NCBI RefSeq assembly: GCF_900142015.1
Contig: NZ_FQZN01000010.1
Location: forward strand, 62,001-126,000
Origin: Bacteroides stercorirosoris
GTDB lineage: Bacteria > Bacteroidota > Bacteroidia > Bacteroidales > Bacteroidaceae
Direction of reading: 5' to 3'
Length of the DNA stretch: 64,000 bases
Numbering within the stretch: position 1 is the first letter of the stretch; each line of letters begins with the position of its first letter. A model generated the notes under the pieces. It was given only the letters and a program-made list of their open reading frames with translations. It made no database searches and was not told the DNA's origin. Positions 1-9,089 of the stretch are shown piece by piece. The translations under genes were made by a program, and so were the position numbers.

Positions 1-922
1 GGATGAAAACTGGTATAACTACAAGAAGAAGTTTGTTGCATTGAATGCAGACGCAATGCTGAACCTGACCAACCTCTTCTGTGGATACAAGGAAGGTCGT
101 AAGTTCGAGTTCATGTTCTTTGTAGGTCCTACATTGAATATTTCCAACTCTTATAGTACTTGGAATCTTGCTACAAAAACCACCGAAACTGCTAACGCTG
201 ATGGTTCTTTGACTTACAAGCAAGTATTGGATCCTGCCAACAGCTATCCTAAAGATGATAAAGTTCGTTTGTTGGTTGGTGCAAGCTTAGGCTTGGGTGC
301 TAAATACAACATTGATGAGAAATGGGCTATTGATTTGGAAGCTCGTGGTACAGTGTCTCCTTCTGTTTTCGGTTCTGTAAGCGATGCTAAGACTGAAGGT
401 ATTGTAGGTTTGACAGTAGGTGCTACTTATACTTTCGGTGGCAAGAAATTCGTTCCTTGTGGCTCAAGAGTTGATCAGGATGCCATCAACAACGAAGTGA
501 ACAAGTACAGAAGCGAACTTGCACAGGCTCAGGCTGACTTGGCTAACGCTAAGAATGCTTTGGCTAACGCTAAGCCTGTAACTAAGGAAGTAGTGAAAGA
601 AATCGAAGTTGCCGGTCCTCGTGCCATCTTCTTCAAGATTGGTAGCGCTCGTATCGATGATTACGGTTTGGTTAACATCCAGTTGGCTGCTAAGATTCTG
701 AAGGCTAACCCGGATAAGAAGTACAAAGTTGCCGGTTACGCTGACAAGGCTACAGGTAGCGCTTCCTGGAACCAGAAGTTGTCTGAAAAACGTGCTCAGG
801 CTGTTTACGACGCATTGATTAAAGAAGGCGTAAGCAAAGACCAACTCGAACTCGTAGGCTTCGGTGGTACAGCTAACATGTTCGGTAAGAACTATTTGAA
901 CCGCGTAGTAATTCTGGAATAA
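1..922 (+). CDS. OmpA-family outer-membrane protein, 5'-truncated by window edge
   Basis: The reading frame is open from base 2 with no start in the window, so the N-terminus (signal peptide and part of the beta-barrel) is missing. The visible part begins with barrel-like alternating strands, then a coiled-coil linker rich in Ala, Asn and Gln (around bases 475-590), then a C-terminal OmpA domain starting near IFFKIGSARID. That domain normally binds peptidoglycan and ties the outer membrane to the wall; the conserved stretch GYADKATG...LSEKRAQAVYDAL is present. The codons (GGT, GCT, CGT, AAC) look like those of a highly expressed gene, unlike neighbouring operons. A strong hairpin terminator follows. 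Family assignment is secure; the exact role (structural porin versus immunogenic OmpA) is not. Confidence 0.9.
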   Translation, partial: DENWYNYKKKFVALNADAMLNLTNLFCGYKEGRKFEFMFFVGPTLNISNSYSTWNLATKTTETANADGSLTYKQVLDPANSYPKDDKVRLLVGASLGLGAKYNIDEKWAIDLEARGTVSPSVFGSVSDAKTEGIVGLTVGATYTFGGKKFVPCGSRVDQDAINNEVNKYRSELAQAQADLANAKNALANAKPVTKEVVKEIEVAGPRAIFFKIGSARIDDYGLVNIQLAAKILKANPDKKYKVAGYADKATGSASWNQKLSEKRAQAVYDALIKEGVSKDQLELVGFGGTANMFGKNYLNRVVILE

Positions 923-960
923 GATATAAGGATCAAAGAGTTTAAAGCTCTTAATTGAGA

Positions 961-997
961 GAGGGCAGCTAATTAATGTTAGCTGCCCTCTTTGTTT
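961..997 (+). terminator. Rho-independent terminator of the OmpA-like gene
   Basis: A perfect 12-bp stem (GAGGGCAGCTAA, 961-972, pairing with 979-990) closes a 6-nt loop and is followed by TTTGTTTT. It sits 38 nt past the stop codon of the OmpA-like gene. Confidence 0.85.
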
Positions 998-1069
998 TAT
1001 AAAATACGTTGCCGGGGGATAATTCCCTTTCCTGCGGAATCAAATGAGTTGGCAAGGGGACGAAAGTCT

Positions 1070-2047
1070 TCAATATACCAATTTCACATTATCAATCCAA
1101 AGCGAATTACCCGGAGAGCCGATATACGCTCCTCCATGACTGGAAGTGAATTGCAACAATAAATGAGTAGGTACGTCTTCTTCCGTCCCCCACGCTACTT
1201 CTTTCACAGGAACACTCTCACCTTTACTATTTATAGCATAACGTTCCTCTACCTGAAGGCGCATCATGTGTGGCTTATAGGCAGGATCACCGGTGATGTC
1301 ACCGTACATGATTGAATAAGTGGCATTATCACGCCAATCGGGAGTAGTATTGTAATAGCGCACTACCATAGTTCCCACACGCTTGGCAAATATATTGCCA
1401 TCCTTATCCTCCCAACGTTTCTGCAAGAAAAGATTTACCTCCGGAAAGTCTTTACCGTCCACATCGGTTATGCGACTGAAACCGGTAGCGCGTATACGCT
1501 TTTCCCTATCGGACATCTTCACCTTGTAATCAAACTGGACAGCAATGGGCTTCTTGGTAAAAGGAATGCCTGAATCCAACATTTTCTGCGGATTCTTAGT
1601 TCCCTTGATTGGCTCATGCACTGATCCCAAGAACATGGAGCCTGCAGCAAGTACCGTGATATCAACAATTCCCAATACTTTCACACTCTCCATACGGGTA
1701 TCCATGCGTGCACAATAACCATCTCCACGCTTCTCCGGAAACACGGAAGTGTTCGTTTTAGTAATGCCAGCCACGCGCGCCATCACATTGGAAGTTGCCC
1801 ACGGTGAACCGCCCATGTTCTTATAGGCTTTATTCTCACGAATAGTTGCGGTCGGTCCGATGGCATACACATTCTTCATTGCGCCACCGATAATGCCCGA
1901 CTCCTTAATCTGCCGGTCTACCCACTGGTTCATATCGCCGAATGGAATCATCTCCACAGTATGCTGTTGTTGTTGCTGCTGTGCAGATGCCATTCCGCAA
2001 CATAAAAAAGCGGATAGCAAACCATACATACAAATTTTCTTCTGCAT
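1070..2047 (-). CDS. PCMD-domain secreted protein, last gene of sulfonation operon
   Basis: 325 aa when started at the ATG at 2047, which opens a clear signal peptide (MQKKICMYGLLSAFLCCGMASA). A longer frame runs upstream through an AT-rich repeat and is not a credible N-terminus. The mature protein starts with a run of six Gln and resembles the 'putative carbohydrate metabolism domain' (PCMD, beta-sandwich) proteins of Bacteroidota; the C-terminus GNSLWIDNVKLVY is typical of that fold. No catalytic motif can be named. It follows the sulfotransferase gene by 34 nt on the same strand, so it is probably co-transcribed. The function is unknown: it may bind a glycan or another extracytoplasmic ligand. 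Family call moderate, function open. Confidence 0.65.
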   Translation of the reverse strand: MQKKICMYGLLSAFLCCGMASAQQQQQQHTVEMIPFGDMNQWVDRQIKESGIIGGAMKNVYAIGPTATIRENKAYKNMGGSPWATSNVMARVAGITKTNTSVFPEKRGDGYCARMDTRMESVKVLGIVDITVLAAGSMFLGSVHEPIKGTKNPQKMLDSGIPFTKKPIAVQFDYKVKMSDREKRIRATGFSRITDVDGKDFPEVNLFLQKRWEDKDGNIFAKRVGTMVVRYYNTTPDWRDNATYSIMYGDITGDPAYKPHMMRLQVEERYAINSKGESVPVKEVAWGTEEDVPTHLLLQFTSSHGGAYIGSPGNSLWIDNVKLVY

Positions 2048-2056
2048 TTTTTTTAA

Positions 2057-2080
2057 ATTGATAATTGACAATTGACAATT
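2057..2080. repeat. AATTGACAATTGACAATT-type intergenic repeat
   Basis: Short direct repeats of ATTGACA / ATTGATA units fill the 34-nt junction between the sulfotransferase stop and the PCMD start. The same sequence type recurs inside cysN at 3579-3614. Related AT-rich sequence precedes the sulfotransferase start (3189-3260). Confidence 0.6.
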
Positions 2081-2081
2081 A

Positions 2082-3188
2082 CTAAATATCATATTTCCAC
2101 TGTTCCAATGCAAAGCTCCAGTTATCCTGAACCAATTGCACAGTGCGGTCATCATATTTATATTTATTCTTCTTATACCCTTTCTTCCCACCTACATACT
2201 TTTCTATGGCAGCATGAGCTTCCGTAAATCCAGGGATAGACAAATCCCGGTAAATCTGCTCAGTCATTCCCATAGCATCCGCCTCAAAATCCTCAAATTT
2301 TACTTCTATCAGATTACCGGCAGGAATGAATGACTTGTCCACCTCATATTTATGATATAGCTTGGCATAAATAGAAAGAATATTACTCTCCAGTTCTTCA
2401 TTACTGATATCCTGCAACTTCAGCGGTTGAATTGTATTCGTAAAGAAACTGCGGGTACTTTCAAATACCGTATAAGGATTACGCATCAGATAGATGAATT
2501 TTGCATTAGGGAACATCTTTACCAGTTCCTTTACGCGTCCTGTATGCGGAGGATTCTTACTCAGGAACTGCGTTCCATGAGTATTCCACAATGAAATCTT
2601 AATCAACTTGAGAAATACTTCTTCGAACACTTTCAGTTCTTCCTCCGTGATATCATCAAACAACAGATATTTATCTGCATATTCCTGCTGATATTTAGGA
2701 AGAAACCAAAAATTATAATAAGTATAAGGCATCATATTGGCAAGCGCAAACTCTTCTTCCTGTGGCAAATCTACAGCAAGCTCCATATTGTCCGTAGGGC
2801 GCTTATCTGGCATCAGCCAACTCATGTTTTTCTTGAAGAAAGGCTGTCCCCACATCATCAAATGTGGAAAAACCGTCTGATAAGTAGTATTATAGCCAAA
2901 ATGCTTGTCGCATGAAAACACATTATGTACAAAAGTGGTTCCGCTGCGCCAGTGACCGAGAATGAATACCGGGTCGTGCTCTAAAGATTGAGATGCCAAT
3001 TGTTTTTCAAAACGCCCGTTCTGCAAAGGAGCCAAAGTAGAAAGCAAACGGCACACCGCTTTTGTCAGACGATACTTACCTTTATAGGCCGCATCGATTT
3101 CCCGCCCTTGTGTTATGGCATTAAAAGTCTTCCAGTCAGCACCCACTAATGTATTTATAGGGAGCTTATTAAATTCGAGTAAACCCAT
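2082..3188 (-). CDS. PAPS-dependent sulfotransferase
   Basis: 368 aa from the ATG at 3188 (MGLLEFNKLP); an in-frame upstream ATG at 3224 would add 12 residues encoded by intergenic-repeat-like DNA. The 5'-phosphosulfate-binding loop GHWRSGTTF lies at about residues 78-86 and the 3'-phosphate-binding segment IYLMRNPYTVFESTRSFF in the middle, so this is a Sulfotransfer_3-type enzyme moving sulfonate from PAPS to a hydroxyl. There is no signal peptide, so it acts in the cytoplasm. It lies 84 nt after cysN in an operon that makes PAPS and removes PAP. From memory, the equivalent B. thetaiotaomicron gene sits in the same kind of cluster and was reported to sulfonate cholesterol and other sterols; acceptor specificity cannot be read from sequence here. 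Confidence 0.85.
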   Translation of the reverse strand: MGLLEFNKLPINTLVGADWKTFNAITQGREIDAAYKGKYRLTKAVCRLLSTLAPLQNGRFEKQLASQSLEHDPVFILGHWRSGTTFVHNVFSCDKHFGYNTTYQTVFPHLMMWGQPFFKKNMSWLMPDKRPTDNMELAVDLPQEEEFALANMMPYTYYNFWFLPKYQQEYADKYLLFDDITEEELKVFEEVFLKLIKISLWNTHGTQFLSKNPPHTGRVKELVKMFPNAKFIYLMRNPYTVFESTRSFFTNTIQPLKLQDISNEELESNILSIYAKLYHKYEVDKSFIPAGNLIEVKFEDFEADAMGMTEQIYRDLSIPGFTEAHAAIEKYVGGKKGYKKNKYKYDDRTVQLVQDNWSFALEQWKYDI

Positions 3189-3272
3189 AGTTGTTAAGTT
3201 GAGAGTTGAGAATTGAAAGTTCAAAAATTAAAACCCTTAATTCTCAAGTATCATTTATTTAATATTTAATTC

Positions 3273-4736
3273 TTATTTTTTTATTACGACAGTAATTCCC
3301 TGACGTTCCAAGTCCTTCACTGCCTTCTCTATGGCCTCATAATGCTCGGGAGCAATACCCAGTTTTGATAAATCAAGTACAGGAAGGTCCGCAGAAAGAT
3401 GCATATCTTTATCCTCTACCCTATCGATAATCATACCAACGGCGCTGGTGTTATTGGTTATCGGGTCAATCAGGATAAATGCACCTGTAGCCTTATTCTC
3501 TTGATAAGGATCAAAGAACATCTCTTTGGCAGTAGTGAGTACTACCCTGGCTATCTGATTCAGCTGCATCGGCAAAGTGTCCATTGTCAATTGTCCATTG
3601 TCAATTGATAATTGCTCCATGGTATTGACATCCACCTTATATTTGATACTATCAATGCGCGAACGACTCAAGTTAGTAGTTTGCTTGATGAAGAAAGACT
3701 TATTGAGATCCATCGGCTCCTCATCCATCCACACCAGCATTGCTTCGAAGTTACGGTCTACAACAGGCAAATTACCGGGATGTACCAACATTTCTCCTCT
3801 GGACACATCTATTTCATCTTCCAAAGTCAAAGTCACGGACTGGGGAGGGAAAGCATATTCCACTTCTCCATCGTAAGTAACAATACTCTTGATATGTGAT
3901 TTCTTGCCTGAAGGCAATGCCATGACTTCATCTCCCTTACGAACGATACCCGATGCCACTTTACCGCAGAAACCACGAAAATCGAGATTAGGACGCAATA
4001 CATATTGTACCGGGAAACGGAAGTCTGTCAGGTTATGGTCGTTATCAATGTGCACCGTCTCCAGGAAATCGAGCAGAGAGATACCATTATACCAGGGAGT
4101 ACGCTCAGATATTTCCACCACATTATCGCCATCCAACGCTGACAAGGGAATACAAGTTACATCCGGAATACTCAACGGGGCGATAAACGCCTTATAGTCA
4201 TTAACTATTTCATTAAAACGCTCTTCTGAAAAATCTACCAGATCCATCTTGTTAACGGCAAGCACCACATGCTTAATGCCCAATAAAGAAACCAGGAAAG
4301 AATGACGGCGTGTCTGTGTGATGACACCTGTACGCGCGTCTACAAGAATGATCGCCAGATTGGCTGTCGAACCTCCGGTAATCATATTGCGCGTGTACTG
4401 CTCGTGTCCCGGAGTGTCGGCAATGATGAACTTACGGTTATTGGTAGAGAAATAACGATATGCCACGTCAATCGTGATGCCTTGCTCACGTTCGGCTTTC
4501 AAACCATCCAGCAGCAATGCGTAATCAATATGGTCACCGGCATTTCCCATACGTTTGCTGTCACGTTCCAGTGCATCCAACTGGTCCTCATATAATTTCT
4601 TGCTGTCAAACAGCAAACGTCCAATCAGCGTGGATTTTCCATCATCTACCGAACCAGCCGTCAAGAAACGAAGTAAGTCCTTCTGTTCATCTTTATCCAG
4701 AAAAGCCTTAATATCTAATTTAGAGTTATTCTCCAT
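3273..4736 (-). CDS. cysN: Sulfate adenylyltransferase subunit 1 (GTPase)
   Basis: 487 aa from the ATG at 4736; a GTG one codon upstream is less likely. An EF-Tu-like GTPase that, with CysD, couples GTP hydrolysis to adenosine 5'-phosphosulfate formation. Visible G motifs: P-loop [10 protein letters not shown] (about residues 29-38), [12 protein letters not shown] and NKMD; beta-barrel domains follow. A segment near the middle of the C-terminal part, [12 protein letters not shown], is encoded by 3579-3614, a copy of the ATTGACAAT-type intergenic repeat; it looks like an in-frame insertion in a loop (the flanks NTMEQ and LPMQLNQ would otherwise adjoin). The frame is preserved and all motifs are intact, so the protein is probably functional. 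It follows cysD by about 120 nt of hairpin-containing DNA. Confidence 0.95.
   Translation of the reverse strand: MENNSKLDIKAFLDKDEQKDLLRFLTAGSVDDGKSTLIGRLLFDSKKLYEDQLDALERDSKRMGNAGDHIDYALLLDGLKAEREQGITIDVAYRYFSTNNRKFIIADTPGHEQYTRNMITGGSTANLAIILVDARTGVITQTRRHSFLVSLLGIKHVVLAVNKMDLVDFSEERFNEIVNDYKAFIAPLSIPDVTCIPLSALDGDNVVEISERTPWYNGISLLDFLETVHIDNDHNLTDFRFPVQYVLRPNLDFRGFCGKVASGIVRKGDEVMALPSGKKSHIKSIVTYDGEVEYAFPPQSVTLTLEDEIDVSRGEMLVHPGNLPVVDRNFEAMLVWMDEEPMDLNKSFFIKQTTNLSRSRIDSIKYKVDVNTMEQLSIDNGQLTMDTLPMQLNQIARVVLTTAKEMFFDPYQENKATGAFILIDPITNNTSAVGMIIDRVEDKDMHLSADLPVLDLSKLGIAPEHYEAIEKAVKDLERQGITVVIKK
3579..3614. repeat. Intergenic-type repeat embedded in cysN
   Basis: 36 bp built from alternating CCATTGTCAATTG units and ATTGATAATTG, the same family as the junction repeat at 2057-2080. 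It is an exact multiple of three and encodes 12 residues of CysN without a stop. Confidence 0.65.
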
Positions 4737-4770
4737 CACTTTTTTACTTTTTAATTGTCACCTTTAGTCT

Positions 4771-4810
4771 CCTAAACCTGAGCTTTAAACTTCTAAAGGT
4801 CAGGTTTAGG
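4771..4810 (-). other. Intercistronic hairpin between cysD and cysN
   Basis: A perfect 11-bp inverted repeat (CCTAAACCTGA, 4771-4781, with 4800-4810) encloses a second short stem (CTTTA/TAAAG). It sits in the 120-nt cysD-cysN junction and has no U-run, so an RNA processing, stability or attenuation role is more likely than full termination. Confidence 0.5.
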
Positions 4811-4856
4811 ATTCCAATCCTCAGGTTTTAATTTTTAATTCTTTAATTCTTAATTC

Positions 4857-5765
4857 CTAAAAGTACCCCTCACGCTTTTTCTGCTCCATGCTGGCATCCT
4901 GGTCAAAATCGATTACACGGGTAGTACGCTCGCTTTTGGTAGTAGTCATCATTTCTTCTACAATCTTTTCAATGGTGTCAGCATTGCTCTCCACAGCTCC
5001 GGTCAGCGGCCAGCAGCCTAATGTGCGGAAACGTACCATCTTCATTTTTATCTGGTCACGATACTTTTCGGGCAGACGGTCATCATCCGCCATAATCAGA
5101 TTACCGTCCATTTCCACGCAAGGACGTTCTTTAGCATAATACAACGGAACGATGGGAATATTCTCCAAACGAATATATTGCCAGATATCCAGTTCCGTCC
5201 AGTTGCTCAACGGAAACACGCGGATACTCTCTCCTTTATGCACACGGGCATTATAGATATCCCACAACTCCGGGCGCTGGTTCTTCGGGTCCCACTGGTG
5301 AAACTTATCACGGAAAGAAAAGATGCGCTCTTTGGCACGCGATTTTTCTTCATCACGACGTGCACCACCAAAAGCTGCATCAAACTTATACTTATCCAAA
5401 GCACTCAGAAGGGCTTTTGTCTTCATCAGGTCTGTATGTACCTTACTGCCATGAGTGAAAGGTCCCACTCCCGCATGGAAAGCTTCCATATTACTTTCTA
5501 CAATCAGATTCCAACCGTGCTTCTTGGCATATTCATCACGGAACTGGATCATCTCTTTAAACTTCCACTTCGAGTCGATATGCATCAAGGGGAAAGGCAC
5601 TTTACCGGGATAAAAAGCCTTTTCGGCAAGACGAACCATCACCGAGGAGTCTTTGCCTATACTATAGAGCATCACCGGGTTCTCAAATTCCGCAGCCACT
5701 TCACGGATGATATGAATGGACTCGGCTTCGAGTTCCTTCAGATGGCTTAATTTATATTCTTCCAT
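4857..5765 (-). CDS. cysD: Sulfate adenylyltransferase subunit 2
   Basis: 302 aa from the ATG at 5765 ([13 protein letters not shown]), the same length as I recall for E. coli CysD; an upstream in-frame start at 5813 would overlap cysC. It is a PP-loop ATP pyrophosphatase family protein that adenylates sulfate to APS in a complex with CysN. The modified PP-loop [14 protein letters not shown] is at about residues 37-50, and the downstream segment [20 protein letters not shown] is characteristic of CysD. cysC ends 10 nt upstream, consistent with translation from one message. Cytoplasmic. Confidence 0.96.
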   Translation of the reverse strand: MEEYKLSHLKELEAESIHIIREVAAEFENPVMLYSIGKDSSVMVRLAEKAFYPGKVPFPLMHIDSKWKFKEMIQFRDEYAKKHGWNLIVESNMEAFHAGVGPFTHGSKVHTDLMKTKALLSALDKYKFDAAFGGARRDEEKSRAKERIFSFRDKFHQWDPKNQRPELWDIYNARVHKGESIRVFPLSNWTELDIWQYIRLENIPIVPLYYAKERPCVEMDGNLIMADDDRLPEKYRDQIKMKMVRFRTLGCWPLTGAVESNADTIEKIVEEMMTTTKSERTTRVIDFDQDASMEQKKREGYF

Positions 5766-5775
5766 TTCTATATAA

Positions 5776-6381
5776 TCACTTTTTAATCTGTATCTTCGAT
5801 AAAACAAGGTCAAGCAACTTATTGACTGACTCTTCCAGGCTGAGTACTGAGGTATCCAGCGTCAGTGCCGGATGAACGGGTGCCTCAAACGGCGCGGAAA
5901 TACCCGTAAAGTTTTTAATCTCTCCCCTACGCGCCTTGGCATACAAACCCTTCACGTCTCTACGCTCACATTCACTCAGAGGAGTGCTGACATATATTTC
6001 GAGAAAATCATCCTGTCCGATAATATTAGCCGCCATTTCGCGGATATCATTGTTAGGACTGATGAATGCAGCAATAGTAATAATGCCTGTATCAAGAAAA
6101 AGTTTGGAAACTTCGGCTATACGGCGGATATTTTCTACACGGTCGGCTTCGGTAAAGCCCAGATTATTGTTGATGCCGCTACGGATATTATCTCCGTCCA
6201 GAATGCGGCACAACAAACCGCGTTTGTGCAGTTCACGCTCTAAAGCAATGGCTATTGTACTTTTGCCGGAACCGCTTAATCCGGTAAACCATATCATCAC
6301 ACTATGTTGACCGAGAAGTTCTTCCTTGTCCTCTCTCGACAACATTCTATCAAAAATCGGATATATATTATTATCTGTCAT
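5776..6381 (-). CDS. cysC: Adenylylsulfate kinase
   Basis: 201 aa from the ATG at 6381; a TTG two codons upstream is in frame but unlikely. It phosphorylates APS at the 3' position with ATP, giving PAPS, the donor used by the sulfotransferase of this operon. The P-loop GLSGSGKST lies at about residues 34-42, followed by [20 protein letters not shown] and the ISPNNDIR segment, all standard for APS kinase. The transporter gene stops 8 nt upstream and cysD starts 10 nt downstream. Confidence 0.96.
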   Translation of the reverse strand: MTDNNIYPIFDRMLSREDKEELLGQHSVMIWFTGLSGSGKSTIAIALERELHKRGLLCRILDGDNIRSGINNNLGFTEADRVENIRRIAEVSKLFLDTGIITIAAFISPNNDIREMAANIIGQDDFLEIYVSTPLSECERRDVKGLYAKARRGEIKNFTGISAPFEAPVHPALTLDTSVLSLEESVNKLLDLVLSKIQIKK

Positions 6382-6389
6382 AATCAAAA

Positions 6390-7943
6390 TTAAAAGGGCC
6401 AGATTAATGGAATCAGGAATATGGATATCAGGAATGATATAATATTCAATGGCAAACCGATGCGGACAAAGTCAGTGAACTTATAATTTCCGATACCTTG
6501 CACAATTAGATTCGTCTGATAACCGATAGGCGTGGAAAAACTGGCAGAAGCAGCCATACAAATCACTACAAAGAATGGCATGGGACTAACTCCCATCTGC
6601 GCAGAAATAGAGAGAGCCAACGGGAAAGCCAATGCAGCAGCGGCATTATTGGTTATCAACTCAGTAAATAGGTTTGTTATGATAAAGACGGCAGCCAGAA
6701 GCACCTGCGGGCCATAATGCTCGGTCATACCGATAATGTAGCTTGCCACCACATCCGCTACACCGGAGTTAACCATCGCTTTACTAATGGCAAAAGCGCA
6801 GGCAATCGTTATCAGAATATCCCAGGATATGTATTTGGTATATTTACGGGCAGGGAATATTTTAGTCCAGGCCATAATAATGGTAGTTACGGAAACAAAG
6901 AAAAACATGTCCAGCTTTATATTAGGAAAAGTCTCCTTCACAGCCGGCAACTCTCCTACCGTAGCACCGGTAATCATCAGTATCAGCAGAATAAGGGCAA
7001 ACCAGCGTTTCCCTTTTCCCGGCACCGGTTCGTTGTCTTTGCCATTAGCCAGCAAAACGAACACGGAAGATTCACCCCAAGTCTGAACGAAAGAGTCATC
7101 CGCCATCACTACCAACGTATCGCCTTCACGCAACACTTCGTTATCCAGATTCTCCGTAATGCTTTGACCGCTTCGCTTGATTTCCTTTACGGCCGCTCCA
7201 TAGTGACGCTGAAAATTGAAATCACCCAGCTTTTTATTGATACCGGGAAAACGGGGGCCTAACACTGCTTCAACCCGATGCAGACTACTGCCCTCATCCT
7301 GGTCATCATCCAGCCTCACTGCATCTTTACGCACATCCGGTAATAGCTTGGAAGAAAACAAAAACAGATAAATGATACCTGCAATGGCAATGAATATCCC
7401 TACTTTTCCCAACTCGAACATAGTGAATCCTTCATAACCGGCTTCCAGTATCATGCCATGCACCACCAAGTTTGTAGAAGTTCCTATCAGGGTACAGACA
7501 CCACCCAAGATTGTCACATAAGAAAGAGGAATAAGAAACTTGGTAGCAGGCAATTTCACCGATTCCGCCCAACGCTTGATAATAGGGGCAAATATGACGA
7601 CAACAGGAGTATTGTTGAGAAAAGCCGAAATAAAAGAAATCGCAGGAAGCATACGTAATTGCGCCTTAAATACTGTCGTTTTGCCCTGAGGAAGCAATTT
7701 TTTGATAACCTGCCCCAAAGCTCCTGACTGACGGATACCTTCACTGACAAGAAACAGCATAGCTACAGTAATCATCCCCTTATTGCTGAACCCTTCCAAC
7801 ATCTCTTTAGGCGACAGAATACCTGCACACAAGAACAGGACTACAACGGAAAAGAGTACCATTCCGGGGCGCATTTTGTCCAGAACCAATGCTACAACCA
7901 TGCCCAGAAGTCCTAAAAGCACGAATAATATCTCAAATGTCAT
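6390..7943 (-). CDS. SLC13/DASS-family anion transporter with TrkA-C domain
   Basis: 517 aa integral membrane protein with about 10-12 hydrophobic segments split by a cytoplasmic TrkA-C (RCK_C) regulatory domain near residues 215-300. The DASS signatures are duplicated as expected: LIGTSTNLVVHG in the first half and FSTPIGYQTNLIVQG in the second, with substrate-site hairpins around LNNTPVVVIFAP and ITNNAAAALAFPLA. Family members carry dicarboxylates, sulfate and similar anions, usually with sodium. Its place between cysQ and cysC argues strongly for sulfate uptake feeding PAPS synthesis. Only one TrkA-C copy is evident, whereas many relatives have two. Confidence 0.88.
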   Translation of the reverse strand: MTFEILFVLLGLLGMVVALVLDKMRPGMVLFSVVVLFLCAGILSPKEMLEGFSNKGMITVAMLFLVSEGIRQSGALGQVIKKLLPQGKTTVFKAQLRMLPAISFISAFLNNTPVVVIFAPIIKRWAESVKLPATKFLIPLSYVTILGGVCTLIGTSTNLVVHGMILEAGYEGFTMFELGKVGIFIAIAGIIYLFLFSSKLLPDVRKDAVRLDDDQDEGSSLHRVEAVLGPRFPGINKKLGDFNFQRHYGAAVKEIKRSGQSITENLDNEVLREGDTLVVMADDSFVQTWGESSVFVLLANGKDNEPVPGKGKRWFALILLILMITGATVGELPAVKETFPNIKLDMFFFVSVTTIIMAWTKIFPARKYTKYISWDILITIACAFAISKAMVNSGVADVVASYIIGMTEHYGPQVLLAAVFIITNLFTELITNNAAAALAFPLALSISAQMGVSPMPFFVVICMAASASFSTPIGYQTNLIVQGIGNYKFTDFVRIGLPLNIISFLISIFLIPLIWPF

Positions 7944-7961
7944 ATATTACACTGTATCTTG

Positions 7962-8783
7962 TTAATTTTTCATTCGCTTGGGTTCAACTACGAACCAGGG
8001 ATTCAACAGATTCTCTTTATTGTAGCAAAGCGGTTCTTCCTTCCCTGCCTGATAGATTTCCATTCCGGCTGCTCGCGCAATGGCATGCCCTGCCGCCGTA
8101 TCCCACTCCATAGTAGGCGCAAAGCGGGGATATACATCCGCTTTCCCTTCCGCCACAAGACATATTTTAATGGAACTTCCACTGGATACAAGTTCTACCT
8201 CCGAATGCAGGCGCTTCATATCCTCAATATAGGCCTCCGTCTCCGGCGACAGATGCGAACGGGAAGCAACGATCACAAAACGGTCCCTGCCGGTCATAGT
8301 CGGCAAGCGGGTAGCAGATGCCATCAATTCTTCCAGCGAGGCATCTCCGCGCGAAGTCACACCGGACAATTTGTATGCGCCTAATTGCTCATCTGCAAAA
8401 TAGAGTTCCTGTTTCACAGGCAGATAAATTACCCCCATTACCGGCACGGAATTATGCACCCACGCAATATTCACCGTAAACTCACCATTCCGCTTGATAA
8501 ACTCTTTAGTCCCGTCCAGCGGATCCACAATCCACAAGGCGTCCCAGCCAGAACGCTCTGCATAGGGCAAATGTTTGCCTTCTTCACTTAAAATGGGGAA
8601 AGGAGTATTGCATAGAAACCCGGTAATAGTTTCATGCGCCTTACGGTCGGCGATTGTTAAGGGGGAGTTATCCGCTTTTCTCTCAATTTCAAAGTCAGAT
8701 GCCGGATCGTTATAGATGGAAAGTATATCCGCACCGGCTTGCAGAGCTGCATCTATCGCGTTTAAAATATATCGTTGTTCCAT
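7962..8783 (-). CDS. cysQ: 3'(2'),5'-bisphosphate nucleotidase
   Basis: 273 aa of the inositol-monophosphatase/FIG superfamily. Metal-binding motifs are visible: EEGK (near residue 68), DPLDGTKEFI and WDTAAGHAIARAAG. The enzyme hydrolyses 3'-phosphoadenosine 5'-phosphate (PAP) to AMP, removing the inhibitory by-product of PAPS-dependent sulfotransfer. It is the first gene of the minus-strand sulfonation operon, 18 nt ahead of the transporter. A FIG superfamily member could also act on inositol phosphate, but the neighbourhood makes PAP the likely substrate. Confidence 0.93.
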   Translation of the reverse strand: MEQRYILNAIDAALQAGADILSIYNDPASDFEIERKADNSPLTIADRKAHETITGFLCNTPFPILSEEGKHLPYAERSGWDALWIVDPLDGTKEFIKRNGEFTVNIAWVHNSVPVMGVIYLPVKQELYFADEQLGAYKLSGVTSRGDASLEELMASATRLPTMTGRDRFVIVASRSHLSPETEAYIEDMKRLHSEVELVSSGSSIKICLVAEGKADVYPRFAPTMEWDTAAGHAIARAAGMEIYQAGKEEPLCYNKENLLNPWFVVEPKRMKN

Positions 8784-8812
8784 ATATGGTATCTATACTT
8801 ATATATAGTGCG

Positions 8813-8820
8813 CAAAATTA
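8813..8820 (-). promoter_or_regulatory. Candidate -7 box of the cysQ-led sulfonation operon
   Basis: On the minus strand TAATTTTG matches the Bacteroides -7 consensus TAnnTTTG, about 30 nt before the cysQ ATG. No good -33 TTTG at 19-21 bp was found; a TTTG occurs at a 16-bp spacing. Confidence 0.45.
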
Positions 8821-8920
8821 AAAACTTTTTCATCCTCAAAAGTTTCCGGCCTTTGTTTTATAACTTCTTTTAAACTACCTAATACATTTATAAGTACTTT
8901 TCACAATCCATGAAACAGAA

Positions 8921-9007
8921 AGAGAGTGTGGCAAAAGTCACTTTGTGCATTCCGGGCGAATAATTATTCTTCCCTACACATAGCGCAACACTTTTGACAC
9001 ACTCTCT
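8921..9007 (-). repeat. 18-bp inverted repeat with 51-nt structured spacer
   Basis: AGAGAGTGTGGCAAAAGT (8921-8938) pairs with 8990-9007 at 17 of 18 positions. The 51-nt spacer holds a central palindrome GAATAATTATTC flanked by GGG/CCC. Placed after the GH109 stop, it may end the PUL 1 transcript, although the U-run on the minus strand is weak. Confidence 0.6.
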
Positions 9008-9089
9008 CAGTCTAAAAACAGCATCTTTTCCGTATAATTCCTATCTCGGATTTCCGGCATTTACCCGATTACTGCTTATACTTATACTT

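Larger units (their letters stand above)
8784..9089. other. 306-nt gene-free junction between cysQ operon and GH109 gene
   Basis: Both flanking genes are on the minus strand, so this holds the cysQ promoter on the left and the end of the PUL 1 transcript on the right. Its main content is the long inverted repeat at 8921-9007. No open frame or RNA gene was recognised. Confidence 0.6.

Noticed and set aside
2082-3224. Longer N-terminus for the sulfotransferase starting at 3224
   Set aside because: The added 12 residues come from repeat-like AT-rich intergenic DNA; the ATG at 3188 begins the family-like sequence.
1070-8783. Sulfate assimilation for cysteine
   Set aside because: Sulfotransferase and CysQ are present, but no PAPS/APS reductase or sulfite reductase is in the operon.
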